DNA of 64,000 bases from Holothuria scabra (taxonomy: Eukaryota > Echinodermata > Holothuroidea > Aspidochirotida > Holothuriidae): the NCBI GenBank assembly GCA_037179385.1, contig CM074193.1, positions 3,679,547-3,743,546 of the forward strand, in the 5' to 3' direction. The notes beneath the pieces were generated by a model. That model did no database searches and was not told the origin of the DNA. It saw only the letters and a program-made list of their open reading frames with translations. Positions 35,501-50,500 of this stretch are shown in pieces (position 1 is the first letter of the stretch; every line of letters starts with the position of its first letter). Made by a program: the position numbers and the translations under genes.

Positions 35501-38500
35501 TTGTGGGAATCTTTGAATCTCATCCTGTGTACTGTATCTTGCATGACCCTATACTATATGTAATAATGTTGCTCAATATTCCCTACAGTGGCATCAGTGT
35601 TATATAAAGTAAATTGAGTGCAGTGTTAATTTTATGTGCAGCAGTTCATGAAGTGGACAAGTGCTTTGAAGTTCACAAACAGTGGTTAATCTAAAATAGT
35701 CCCATGTGATCCTCTGCTTCCTTCCATCGGAGAACAGGAAAATTGTTAGCTCCAGCAAGCAGAACAATTGATTTCCATATCTTTTGCTTATGTTCAGGTG
35801 AATTCCAATTGCATTTGGCAATTGATACCAATCCAGGGTACCTGTCCCAAATGTGGTATATACATCATGTAAGTCAGCCTCAAACTGAAGAGAAAGACAC
35901 CTATTAATCCTATTCACTTTAGGCTATTCAGCCTATTTATCTCTTCAATGGTCTATTCACCTCAGTTTAAGGTAGCCTTACATGAAGCGTTTCCCCAAAA
36001 TGTTCAGTTCTGCAGGGGATGTGATTAACAGAGTTTTAATGAAACTGTCTGCAAAATAGACCTTACAGATTCCCATAATGCATTGTATTTCAATGAAAAA
36101 ATGCATTAGGGAGCATAGCTGCCTTATTAACTCACCCACTGTTGGTGGTTGTTAGGCTGTTCAGAATATTCAGTGGGGCCACAAGGGGTAGAATAATGTG
36201 CCATCTTCTAGGTACTAGAAAAAGATATGCACCCTTATATGAAAACCAGTATCCATTTGCTGCAGTATGTGCTATAGAGATGCAATTTTTCACCTTCTGC
36301 AAGAGAAAACTTTTCTGCACATTCAATAGGCAATGAATTTTGTCTCTGGCAAGTTTCTTTAATGTGGTACCAGCCTGCCTGAAGAACAAAATATTGGCTG
36401 TACCATGAACAAAATTTCCTTAAAGAGGTTTCCAATTAATGTAATGGGGGAAAATGAGGCTTTAAACCTTTACTGGTGCAAAAATTATAAAAGAAAATTA
36501 TCTTCGAAAAATGGGTAAGAGTAGGGATCTAACTAGTGGATTTTGTAGAAATGTTGTGCTAATCATTCTATGTATTGAAAAAAGAATTCACTCTTTGACA
36601 AAATAATTTCGTTATTGATCATGCATGATGCTCAGTACTGGAAATTTAAAACATGGTAACACCCATTTACTACAATTCCCATCATGGCTCCTCTTTTTTC
36701 AATCAAATTTTGAAGAAGAGTTATAGTGTAGTTTAAATATGAGTCCCAAGAGATCATCTTGGAAGTGACATTTTCAGTCCTTATAACAAGCCAGTGAGCC
36801 ACAACTGGAAAAACGGCCATGGCGGCTCGACTTGAATTAACAGGTTGGAAACTGGGCAGTAAAACTCCATCTAACTAACTAACTAACCTTATGATTGCCA
36901 ACATTTTGCACACCATATTGGACTGTGGATAACATGAAAGACAAGTTTGACAAATTTTAAACTCTTTAGTCCTTCTCATTACTTTTACCTAGCCAAAGAG
37001 TTATCAAAAAAATGACCAAACTCCTCTTTGTAAAGATAGATCATGAAAATGATAAATGATATTTAAATAATTGAGGTAGATTTCTCATTGAGGATGTCTC
37101 CTCTGTATGTACCATCATTGTTTCAATTTTTTCTTTTCTTTAATGTTTGATGCCAATGTTACAGCTTTTTGCTTTTGCCTACAGACGAATCCGATTAGCG
37201 CTTGTTTTTAGTGACTGTAGGTCGCCATTAGTGGGGTCCATCAGCCTAAAAATGGTCTTCTTTCATTGTTATCATAAATTTCAAACCTTCATATTTATTG
37301 AAATTGGATAATTCAGAATACAAATTATTGTACAACCATCCATGATAGAGGTATTTAGCAAGGAAATCGAAAGATTTAAAGGTGACAGACCCCAGTTATG
37401 GCCGACTAAAATCAGGCCATCACTTGCTGTCCGGATTTGAGTATACATCAATGTATTGATCCAGCCATTGCTCTTAGTCAGTACATTTTAAGGGTTTTAA
37501 CTTGTTCAAGACTGAAGCCAAATGGCAAAGAAACCTTCTCCTGACTATTAACATCAAATAACCTGTATTCCCTCTTTTTATTTTCTTTTAGTCATGAGTT
37601 CCTGCACTGCTATCAAGGACTTCGGAGCTGATACTGACGGCTACTACCTGATTGATCCGGATGGTCCCAATGTTGGAGCTAAGCCATTCGTGACTCTCTG
37701 TCACATGGAGCAAGGTTAGATTTTCAAGCCACTATAGTTAGATTCTTGGTGGTCCTAAAATTTAGTTGTCATACACTTTCCCAACTTAAATATACTGTTT
37801 GGACATTTTGTGACCATCAAAAAACCTTTATTCTAGTATGTTACAAACTTCTCCTGAAAATGCCACTAACTGTGTCATGTCCCATATTTGAGACCAGTGT
37901 TTAGAACTTTCAAACTGGTCAAAAGGTAAGTCACATGACATTGAAGGGCCCATGGACAGCCTGAGTGAGTGTGACCAAGTGTTAACCTAAATTCATATCA
38001 GTAGTGAGGCTTACATTTAATTGCCTTTTTTTTTTCTCTTTTAAAAGAATATTTAAACAAGACTCCTGTCTTTAAATCCTTGCAGGATTGACGATAGTGG
38101 AACATTCTGCAAACGACAGAACTTTGGTGACAGACTTTTTCGGCAATGGTCAGTTCATTACCAACATTTCCTACTACAATACAGCATTAGACCAAATGGA
38201 AGCCCTCACAGCAGTGTCCACAGACTGCTATCAATATCTTAAATACGAGTGCAATGGAGCTTCTCTCTTCTTTGGTGACCAACCCCTGGCCTTCTGGGAG
38301 TCTAGAGGTCGCCAGTACATGGACAGCTGGGGTGGAGTTCCAATTGGCTTACCTGGTTGCAAGTGCAGTCTGAATCAAGGTAAGTGAAAAAAGGATTTTT
38401 TTCTACAATGTCCTTGTAAGGACATCATTTTCCTTCCTTTTTTATTAGATTTCATTTGATTTTTTTTTTCATTTATTTAATTGTTATTGTAGCACAAACA

Positions 38501-41500
38501 GGGCTTACATGGTACATAGACTTATGGACATTCAGTTTGCAGTCGTGCTATAAAGTATTGAGGGCAAAATTAAGGCATTTTATTGCTTCTTAATAAGATC
38601 AAAATTAATTAAAAAAAATTTATTACAACCATAAAATGTGTGACTCAAACTTGACTGAGTAATGAATGCATGTAGAGGAAAGTTAGTTTTCTACCTGATG
38701 TAAAAAGTGTGATGCAAAAATCAACACACTTAAGTATCTCCTGTGACATTCTTTGCATTTTTTTTTTCTTCAAAAAAAAAAAAAAAACAACGCAATAAAT
38801 CCTTTTTAGGAAGGGAAAACTGTTGGCCCAAGACTCTTTGCTCAACATCTACAAAAAAATTTAATACATGAGCACAAGAGAATGATTTAATGTTTTCTTA
38901 CACAGATTACAAGAAGTGCACAAAGCATTATTCCTTGGCTTCATAAGAAGTTAGTAAGTTAGTTAGATGGGATTTAAAGACCAAATTCTCTCACCTCAAG
39001 CAGTACCAATTCCCCTAACCTTTTAACATAAGCCACTCCCACAATTGTCTGAATTTCATCCTCATTCAGACACAATCTCAGTTTGTTTCAGGGTAGGTAT
39101 AGAAAGGCTCTATATGTATAGAGAAAACACTCCCAGTACAGTTCATGCTGTATTACATAAGCTTTGGTACTCTGCACTGTTTGAATTAGCTGTCAATCAA
39201 AGAGCTGAGGCAATTAAGAATTTTGGCTAACCCCTATTAGAATTGTAGTTTAGGGTGAAAGGATTGGTCCTTTAATGACACACCAACACAAATGTGTTAG
39301 ATAGTGTCACTGTAAAAAGAAAAAAAGGAACAATCTTTGGGTAGAATTACCTAAAAACAGTAAAAAAAAAAAAGGGGGGGGAAATTTTGCTTCACAAGAA
39401 AGAGTAATTTATTTGTACTGAAGATGTGCTGTGAAAACAGGATTGAAACTACATCATACTGTTTCTTGGAGAACTGAAGAGGATTGGGTAAAAATCTTTA
39501 ATTTTATTTTGTTACCTCAATGCATAAAATGTATTGAGATATTGTCACACTAGCCAGTGGATGAAATTTCTTTAAAGCAAGTGACTGTGACTTGATCAGT
39601 GGTCAATGTCTTTGAGAATTTGAGAGCATGTCCTTTGGGCTGGGGGCAGAAGACATTATCTTTTTTAACATTGAAAAAGTAATGGTTGCTAAGTGTTGCT
39701 AAGTTATTTTGGTAAATTTTATGGTAAAACTCTTCAGTTGCAATGGAAACTTCAAGGAAGCTGTCATTTCTTTGCACACAGCATTTTGGTCACTAGCCAC
39801 AGATACCAACTGACTGAGAATGTGTACATTTTGTACTTAAACTTTCAGATGTTAGAGGCTTGGCATCTCACCTCTGCTAAATGAAGCTTGAAGTAACTAA
39901 GATAATCTTGCCAAGTCTTACCATAAATAAATGCTCTGTAAGCAGATATTTGAACACTAGTTATCTTGAGAGGAATAAGCGTATATACAATTTATTGAGT
40001 TTGTGTAGTGCCCACTAGGCATGATCAAAGGGTGATTTAAAATTAACCCCTCAAGAGTTTATTGAAGTGTATTTGAGGATCTGTAGCATACTGTACTGCA
40101 TGGGTGCTGCTTCTACCCACTTGTTATTCAGTGTAACAATGCAAACACTCGAGATATCAGCAGAGAAATAGCTCTCACTCCTTCAGAAGTTGTGAATACC
40201 AAAAAAATTTGAATGAGACTGTGAAAATAGCATTAAAGGAAGAGTGTTTGAAGAGAAAGTGTGAAATGCAGAAGGGGAACAGCTGTCATAGGACTGTTGG
40301 ATTTATTAGAAGATGTCATTGATCTTCATCTAGCTGGTTTAATTGTTTCTGCTTAACTAAGTTTCAGTATGGTGTACAATGATTATGTTCTTCACTTAGT
40401 GTTACAGTTTTATTATAAAAAATTTTTACTAGCATTTGGTCATTTTAGAGCAAGAAGTGCATCAGGATATTAACAATAGATGTATAATTCTTTATGCAAA
40501 TCACAAAAGGAGGGCTGCATTTACATCAAATATCATCAGCAACAATATGCAAACTCTGTCTTCTTAACAATCACAAAGTACTGAGATTCTGCAGCATCAC
40601 TGCTCTAGTTTTGTTTTGTTTTACTTTATTTTATTTATTTAAATTTATTTTTGTTTGCATTAGTATTCTTTTTTTTCACAGGAAATGGAATGAATTAAGG
40701 TTTTTTGAAATCTACTTTCAAAAATAGAAGTACTGTAATATTTCTCAAGGTCATTGCAAGAACAAAAGTGCATTATGTCTATTAATACAAAAGACACATT
40801 TCAAATATGCCTCTCCTTTCTTAAAAGAGTTTTACAACACAGTGTGGTACTGTTTGTGTCTCACCTCTTCTAGGTTGCAAATCTGCTGAGGATGTTTGTA
40901 ACTGTGTTGCTGACAATACTAATGGTATCGATGATGGTGTCTTGACTGACCGTCAGTTTCTGCCAGTGACCGGTATTAGGAGCGATGATGTAGGAAATGG
41001 TAAAACTGGACATTTCAGCTTAGGACCTTTGAAATGCTTGGGTGACACAAGTGAGTTGTAACAGTATTTTTTCCCTTCCATTTCATTTTCTCCTTTTTAA
41101 TGGAAAGGAGATTGGTGTCACAAGATTTTATTTTAAAAGGATAAATTACTAACAGCTCTGAAGAATGGATAAGACAGAAAGGTTATGAGAGCTTTCTGTT
41201 TGCTACGTAATTTTAGTGACATAGCAGTCTTTTGGTTGTTTTTAAAAAATGAAAAAATTTTAAAAAACAGGATATTTTGGGTGTAATTTGCAAATATGTC
41301 CCAAGTTGTACATCTTACTGAATAAGTAATACACACTCTTAAATGAAGTTTAGTAGAAAGAGAAGTGATATACTTTGCTTAAAACCAACTGAAAACAGAT
41401 TTGCAGTTGCTTAAAATGTATTGAGAGATACTGTTACTCAGTTTCATAGACCCTCAAATTTTTTATTTCTATGTAAAAGTTAGGGTCTCAAAATATTTCA

Positions 41501-44500
41501 TGCAATTCATACCATTAAAAGTATTTATATTTTTACCTCAGGTTATCAGCATCAGAAAAGCATCGAATTTGTCAAACAACTTCAAGGTGTTGGTGAGTGA
41601 TGTTAAAGAAACTTTTCCTGTGTCCTTCTCAGCTTTTATCATTTCATTGTAAGGAATATTTATCTTGTATAATTTTAAAAAAACCAAACCCGTACTTTCA
41701 ACATGTATTCCAAAATTTGAGTTAAAATGAAAATTTGGTAAGATCATTCTTTCTTGATCTATCCATAATGTTAGGAGGGATCTCAAGTGTGGTATTGTGC
41801 AATGGATTGTGTCTCAATTGTCTTTTTGGTGTAAAATATTGAATTTTGACCTGCCACTATGTAGCACTGAGATCCCTATCTTTGTTTCACTTGGAAATAA
41901 ACTTATAAGTGTTGTATGGGGGCACTGATGAATACAAGGGAACGCTGTACGCTGCATGTTGAGTTCAGTTTATATATCCTACGCCGTGCCCCGCAATTCC
42001 ATGCAGCAATGAATTACCAAACTAGTTTATTAAATATTTATGTTATGATTCCAAAACATTTTAACTCCTCAAATGAACAGTTACAAGCTATTGAAAACTT
42101 TACTTGATGGTGTCTATGTTTCCAAACAAGCAGTGAATTTTTTTTTTAGGAAGTACAAATGTGGAATTAATTACCTTTCATAAATAACACACTACCCTCG
42201 CAACTTTAGATAGCACTTTTCTCCTTCCAGAATTATGGCATGTTCCAAAATTGAGGAATTTGCTTCACCAAACAAAAAAGATTTTCTTTGTTCTTGGAGA
42301 ATAAGAGCTAGATAGTAGTAGGCTGCAGTCTTAAACTCACTAACTTTGAATCACAAAAACTTGTGATAGTTTTGTTCATCATATTTACTGTGTCCCTAAA
42401 ACAAGCACTTAATATTACTAGAACTTTCTGACCCTACAGCTCATGTCTATTATTTGATAAGTCATTTCATGAATGGACTCTTGCTGTTCTACATTCCTAG
42501 CAACAATATAGCTCTTCATGTGAAGCTGGTTGAAAGAAATGTCAAGATTGAACAGCTGTGAAACAGTCACTTCTAAACTCCGTGATAACAGTATAAAGTC
42601 AATCTTTTCATAAGCTTGCATGTAGGACTCCTTTTCTTTGTGAGTTACGCACTTATTATAAAATCTCACTGTTGAAAGTAACACAAATTTTGCTCTTGCA
42701 CCCCTATAGTCCACCACTTTGCTAGTGTGCATAATGGTTAGGATACTATGGCTTACTGAGCATCATTAATTTGGTTTGCAAAAAAAATAGAAAGCTCTAT
42801 GCATGTATCTTTTTCCTTTCAGTACTGAAATCTTGCGCTGAATATAAAGCTGCTAACCTCTTAAAGACTGATAGTGACAGCCTGAGGTTGATTGACCCTG
42901 ATGGGGAAGGTATCTTGGCTCCTTTCACTGTGCAGTGTAGTCCTGCTGGTAAATATTAAGGGTTATCATGTTTTACAAAATGGTTTGCAGTCCAAAGTCT
43001 TAAATGTATTTGAGTAATTGGTGATTGGTCTGATAAATTGTCTGTAATGTAGAAAAATTGATTCATGGTGGATGTTATACCTTTTAAATGATGAAACTTT
43101 CCCTATTACTTTTTGAAACATCCTCCTTCTCTGCCTGATTATATCTCAGTAAGGAAATGAAACACAATACCTGCACACTTGATATAGCCTGGTTTCAAAC
43201 ATCTGATTACTTGATCGACAGTACCAGATATATCAAAATACACCAAAACTTAAGTACAATGCAGGGTTAGATAACATGCCAGTCAAATATGTGTTTATTG
43301 CTTTTCACACAGTGTGAATACAATTAATGAAAGCATAGATCACTTCAGGACACAGATCATGTAACAAATTTAGATACCAGTTACACCCTACATTGTCTTT
43401 GATCTACTGGGGTTTCTATTCTTAAGAAGCAACTACACAACATGTTGCACATCATTAGTAACAGCCACTTTTGTCACAATATACGGTAAGAGTTTTGTCA
43501 GAACCGTCACCCAATTTTGTCTCAATTCCTGTCAAATTGTGACAAAAGTAGATAACTGTCAAGCCTGTACAAAACCACTCACCAACAAGGCATTCAAGAA
43601 AAGTGCTTTCAAGATTTGGAATTCAATGTACACTAGCCTCACCAGTTCACGTAGCCTCTAAACTGGGACCGCTAGTGCAGGCTATTACGTGATGAGTGCC
43701 TATTTCGTTCTTGCTAGTTATTTGATCCTGCCCCCCAACTGGCGAGTTGGTTTGAAGATTTTGACAAAAGTTTTGATCCCCCCTTTAAAGGGGAAGTTTA
43801 AGCAAAAATTTAATATTCATATATGAAAAAGAACAAAATCTACATAGTGTGGTGGAAGTTTCATTCAAATCGGACAAGTATTTCTTGAGAAACCAGTAAA
43901 TGAAGTCAGTAGATTTGTGTTCAAAAGTGAGTTCGAGGGCAGCAAAGCCTTTATCACTTCCTCAGATTGACAGGGAATGCTTTGTTTTCCTTTGTTTTAT
44001 CAGACTGTTTTGTTAACCTTGGAGTTAATAGAAGTATGACCTCCCCGTGGGGGATGCAAAGTTTGTAAAATTCCCATGCCACTTATACAATCACATTTTA
44101 ATAATATGGAATTGTTGAGGAGAAAATCCAGTATAAAGTTTAAAGAAAAACAAAAGACTGCCCATTAATGTGGGGATGTGATGTCATATGTGCTTGCTCC
44201 AAGTTCACTTTTTGTTGAAAATGTGAAAACTTAACGTGCTCATATCTTGGGAACCACACTTCGGATTTCAATGCAAATTTCACTGAAATGCTCAGAATAA
44301 GTACCCCTCTAACATATCAAATCCTGATATGACCTTAAACCCTTCTTTTAATTAGTCTTCTGGTGCTCTTTTCTGGCTTATGATAGTTTGTGGTTCCTTC
44401 ACATGTTCTTTGTTTAAAGATCCTGTTTATTCAATTGATTCCGAAGCCATTATATTGGTAGAAATTTAAAAAATGTGGTAGTTTTAAACTTTTATTAGTT

Positions 44501-47500
44501 GATCAATACCTGTGAGATGCAAAGATCCCCATTTATCCTCTTACAAACTCTTAAATTGCTTCAGGAGTTTTTAGGTCTTTGGACACATTTGGAAGCATTT
44601 AAAATGAATATGAACATTTTCCTTTACAACATATTTTCATTTTGTGTTCAAGTAAAAGGGAGTGATTAACTCCATAAGTGTGTTGCAGTATTCCTTAGAT
44701 TTTCACAGTCACTGGATTATATTGCAATCACTGTAATGCATACCATATCTTCAAATGTAAACCCAGGAATTGTTCTGCAGGTGTTCTAAGAAAACTCATA
44801 AAATATGGTCATTTAATTGAAAGACTGCTTTATTACAAATTGAAATGATATTAGCTGCATAGACTTATTTAGTAACATGATTAGGGATATAGATTTTGTG
44901 GATTGGTATCTATAAGGTGCAATAAATTCAGTGAGAACAGTAACCTATCACTCTTTAAAGTGAAGATATTGAATTGCAAAGTTTGTAGTGTGTTGATTAT
45001 AATGAAAATGCCACTTTGCAAAAGAAAGATAAGCATGAGAAATCTAGCACCTTCTTCCTCATATCTTCTTTACCAAGATGCTAAAAAGCCTGAATTTCAA
45101 CAGCATCTTTCTTTTGTTGAGTTGAGGCATCTATTACAGCTGTTTCATGTAGACAGATTGTGTATAGTATGCTATGCCCTTTGCTTGGATTTCAAACACT
45201 TATAGAATAGGTACATGTGCTGTCTTTGTTTTACCCAGAAATCTACACTCAAACTGCAAAGACATAATGAAGTGCCAATGTAGCTACCTGGAAAACTTAA
45301 GAATATATATTTTGTATTGCTGTAGATGCCACGTATGCTGCAAGTTTTGAATAGAGTGTAGGGTGTTCGTCTGTCGTACTGCTGAATTTCCTTTTATTTG
45401 CTTCTATAGGTGATACTATCGTCCACCACGATTTAGAGGAGAAAGTTATAGTACAACCTACTGACCAAGGATTCCGAAAAACAGTCAACTACCTTGCAGA
45501 TCCAGAACACATCAGAAAATTGAAGATGATATCAGAAAATTGTGTGCAACATGTCAGTCTCACATGCCAGAAAACACCATTCTGGATTGGGGATGTTCAA
45601 AATGTCTGGTGGACCAGCTTGGATGGAGTGAAAATGGACTATTGGGGTAATGTACCCTCCACAGAGAAAGGATGTGCTTGTGGATTAAATAAAGGTGAGC
45701 ATGCCAAGTTTTCCCTATTAGAGTATAGGGTATAGGTTGCTTCCAAAAACTCGCTGTTTATCTGTCTTGGTGGGATTTCCTGCACTCGGTTAGTTCACTA
45801 AACAGTTCACTTTTTCTTACATCACAATAATGCACTTGAGCTGCACATTGCTTCACCTGTTACATATATTTTCTCAGGGTGCACTTCAGTCTGTACATAG
45901 AAAAAGAGAGAGAAGTGAATTTGCCTCAAGAAGGACAAAAAAATACAGGCGACAGTGGTACCAAAGAGGACATGATTCTCAAATGATGAAAAAATATGTA
46001 ATTCCATGCCTCTTGAAATTTCTAGGAGCATGGGGCTGCTTTTGGTAATAATAAGAAAGTAGAATAAACCTGAAGATATTTAAGAAATTTGGAGATAAGA
46101 AGGGATAACTTTCCATTAAAATTGAAGACCCAACCACATGGTTTCTGTTCCCTTCTGTTTCACATGTTCAGTGGATGTTCTACCTTGCTTTTATTTTTAT
46201 CTGAGAAAGAAAAATCACCTAGCTGGGAGGAAGGATTCTTTGAAAGGTTTAGGAAATAACCTTTACTTTCAGGAAGGGTTGCCTCTTGTGAGCAAATGTG
46301 TCAATCCAGAGTGCCCTTCTTTACCCTTGCCTACTTGCAGTTATTCCCTTGAAGTGAAAAAAAAACAGAAATGGAATAACTACAAGTAGGTGGGGGTTAC
46401 CTGTGTAAATGGGAGGTAAATATTAGAGTGTCAGGATTCCTGAAATGGAATTTGATGCATATAGTTTGATTTGAAGAAAATCCTGTTTTGCTTTTGTAGA
46501 ACATGCCCTTGGCTAAAAGCAGAGTGTTTCTTATTGGTTGCATTGTACAAATATGTAAATTTAATTACAATAATTCAGATCTTCAATAGCAGCTGTTTTG
46601 TGAAGGTAATCCAACATGAATGTGGGAAAAATGTTTATTCAATTTTCAAGTCCCTTACCAACTGAACATTTTAAGTCAAATTTGTGTGTTTTTTTTTCTC
46701 TTGAAAGGCCAGTTTAGCTTTAATTACTGTTGATTTTCCTTGAATGAAAAATCCCAGTTTATTTTTACACTTATCTAAATCAAACCTTGATGTTCCTTGA
46801 TGCTTTCTTCGAATACCACCATTTTTTTCTCTGGCCCAGTCATACCAAAGACTCTAGAAATGGAGGCTATTGCCATTGTGCTTCATGGTCAGCATTAGCG
46901 TGAAATAGGGAAAACAAACCATGAGTGAGTCACAATTAAAAAAAAGGATGTGACTATTGAGACTTACATCAGATGTTTAGAAACTGAGCCTTTAAACTCC
47001 ATCTAAACTTCCTGACTTGTCTCCTTGAATTGGCAGTTGGCAGATGTTAACAGTTTTTGAATTTTTTCATTTCCAGATTGTTACGGCGGTGGCAGTACAA
47101 GATGTAACTGTGATGCCGATACCAGCTTTACATTGTCTGATGGTGGAAACATGAACAAGAAGCAAGACCTACCTGTATCTAGCATTGAATTTAGTCGTGT
47201 TGGAGAAACTTCAGACTTTTCTATTGGGCCCCTTGTTTGCACAGGTAGGAAGCAGCAGTTTGGCAATGTGCTTTTAAGTGGTATGCACAAAGGTTATTGT
47301 AATAGCTGGATGTAGATAATAGCTTTTTGCCATCCATAATTCGTCCCCTTTCTGGCGTACTGACGAATTGCAAATTGGTATAGTGACTCATGTGCAAATT
47401 TGGCAATTTTGGTATAGTGACGAAAGCATTTTTTGCGGTAATCTGTTCACCTCAGCCTTAAAAATTGCAACGACTTTGTAAAACATACTGTTTTCTACAA

Positions 47501-50500
47501 TTCCAAACATAAAGCGATGAATATGGCGAAAATTCTCCAAATAAGACCACATTCGTCACTATGTAAAACACAAGATCCACAGATTCATGAAATTCTTGAT
47601 TTTGCGATTCGTCAGTACGCCAGAAAGGGGACGAATTGTGTGGTGTAATCTACTGCAGCTACATGTAACTTTTACAAAATAGCCATAGTAAGGTGTGATG
47701 CAGCAGTAAAACCTAAGCTTATAATCTGTCATTCTGATCAGACTACAAACAAAGCTAGGAAGAAAGACCCTATTAATTAAAAATTACAAAATACTTATGT
47801 TTTGGTACCACAAATTACTTGTGAAGTTGGCTTTTCACCCATATTGTTATTTATATATGTGGATTTTCCACTTATATTTTAAAATTCATGGCATCTTTTC
47901 TCTCATTTCAAGGTATTCGTGATGTACCAAAAGAAGACTTGGATGTTCCTAGTAAGTTACATGAATAGAAAAAGTTTTTGACATGTTAAAGCAATAGCTG
48001 CTTTTATAGAACAAATAATGTTAATGGTGCATGTGTTTCATGTAATATTTGTTCCCATCATTAATGATGGATGTGGTGGTAAAAGAGGAGAAGGGTACAG
48101 CTAGTTTCACAATATCTCAAGAAGTTAAACACACAACCTTCCTTTGTATGTGATTGACCTTAATTGAAAATAATAAACTTGATGTCTTTGGTAAAGCTCA
48201 AAGGTCATTTAGAGTCCATCAAAATTCAACCCTGGAATCTTGTCAATGCAATTCTCAATGTAGAAGACATTTATACTCTTCATACGTAGCAGATAGATGC
48301 ACTATGTCAAAGAGAAAATACTACTGTTGTTAGTTGATGTCAAAGGTTATCTAGGACATTTTTTATTTATATAGGATCACTTTTTCTAGGATCACTGGTG
48401 TTGTAAATACATAATGTGCAAACGGTCGTTTGGTTACAATGGCATTGGCAAGATCTCATTATCCATGTATAGTCTATAAACTTGTAAATGTTATCATTCT
48501 TTTCATTAGTTTTGGCTACCTGTGAACAGTTGAAACAGAGTGGACAAACTCACAGTGGTACCTACTTTATTGACCCTGATGGTCCTAATAATGGTGTAGA
48601 ACCATTTGAAGTCTACTGTAACATGGACTCAGGTAAGCCCTAGTGACCCCACCCCCTCCTCCATAAGATGAAGTTAAAACTATATTTGGCTCTGTGACTG
48701 TCATTGAATTTATTTATACTTTGTATCAATTCAACATTCATGTCATTACTAAGCCTGAATCCTGAATTCAAACAATGGGAAGAAGGTCTAATAAATAAAC
48801 AATTTTATTCCTTTTGTTTAGTTTTAAGTCAGTTTAGTTTTAAGTCAGTTTAGTTTTAAGTCAGTTTAGTTTTCTGTTGACTGTTGTCTTCCTCCTCTGT
48901 GCACGCCTGATCCTCTTTGGTCACAAAGTAAGTGGTCACTAAGTAAGTGGTGCAGCTTATCAGCAGGTACTGCTTTTGAGCACCATTGTGCATTAATTAA
49001 GTCGATTCCAAAACTTCCCATGTTAAAATAATTCAAAATGGTATTAGACAGAGATGTTGAACAGAGTTTATAATTAGTTGTGTCATTGCAACAATCTGAA
49101 ATGTATGTCTGTATTTGCATTATGCTGTCCCACTTATTACAACGTCTTCTCATATAAGTGTACGGACTGTAATTTCTCGCAGAAAATTAAAAGTTTCCCT
49201 TGTTTTTTTTGTCAAGGTGTAACTGTTGTCACTCCACAAGATGCCGATAGCCAGCTTATTGCTGGCCATGAGGACCCAGGTTCTTCACAGCATCGTATAG
49301 AATACGGTGACCCAGAGATCAGCATCCCACAGCTAGCAGCTCTTGTTGCAAAATCTGGCTCTTGTAGCCAAACCATCAAGTATGAGTGCTTTGGATCAGT
49401 CTTGTTTGACCCAGATGAAGACCACAAGCCATATGCCTGGTGGATGAACAAATATGGACAACAGCGGTATGCATGGACAGACCACCTTGACCCCACCCAA
49501 AGTGGATGCTATTGTGGGGTCACTAAAAGTGAGTTCAAGTTAAATTTGATGAATGTTATTCTCACTAGGAAGTGGTCACATTGACATTGTTTTGCAGTAG
49601 GCCTACCGAGATGTAAGACTTCCAGCAATCAATTTCCAGCACTTTTTTAAAGGCATTTTTCAAAATATGCTCTGGAGACGGATTGCATTACATCTGCCAG
49701 AAAAGAGCAAAAATGCTGTTTCTGAAAAATCTCTTGCAATTGACCTAGGCTGTTCTTCAGCTGGAAAAAAAATGTTCTGACTTTCATTTGGAAATGGCAG
49801 GAGTGTCTTAAACATTATATCCAGAGCCGTGTATCGTGTAGCATGTACCATTCCAACAATTGCATTATGCTATAGAACCGAGTTTTGCACCCATCTGGCC
49901 TGTGCCAGAGAGCTGTCTATTAGGGCTATGAATGTGTAGCGGTTAATCGCTAAACGATCGCACGTGTAATAAACATTTAGTACAAAGCTACAAGAGATTA
50001 ATCGCAAAACTTGTTTTTGACATTTTGTTCGAGTATACAAATGGATAGAAAAAAAAGTTTTATCCATTTGCATACTCTGATGATCCCTGGTTTTTGTTAA
50101 ATGGAACATTCTTGGCATATTTGAACTTTGTAGGCTTCAAAGTTTCAGAATAATTTGATTTTACCATGCAAGATAACAACAATTACTACTTCTACATTAC
50201 ATTCAGTATCAATCACTACATACTGAAATTATTTTTTTTGTGTGATAAGGTAATCGCGATTAATCGCTAAATGATCGTAAATTTTTTAGGTTAAACGTTT
50301 AGTTATTTTGCTAAACGTTCACAGCCCCACTGTCTATCAATGGACAATATTGAGTGCTAACCATGCATGCAAGCAATAATGTCTTCATACTGTGCATAGG
50401 CATACGAGGCCACACATATGGTCGGTCACTGTGCTATTGCTACGCTGTTTAGATCCAGCTGTCTTCAGATAGGGTGTACAGTTCCTAATTTTATGGAGTT

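Larger units (their letters stand above)
38380..40873. other. Intron 11
   Basis: Carries dispersed family A copy 2 and the first copy of the ~810-bp family D repeat. No additional exon seen. Confidence 0.55.

Noticed and set aside
49212..49496. Minus-strand frame antisense to exon 19
   Set aside because: No family resemblance, while the plus strand carries conserved CASPR-like cysteines and tryptophans with good splice sites.
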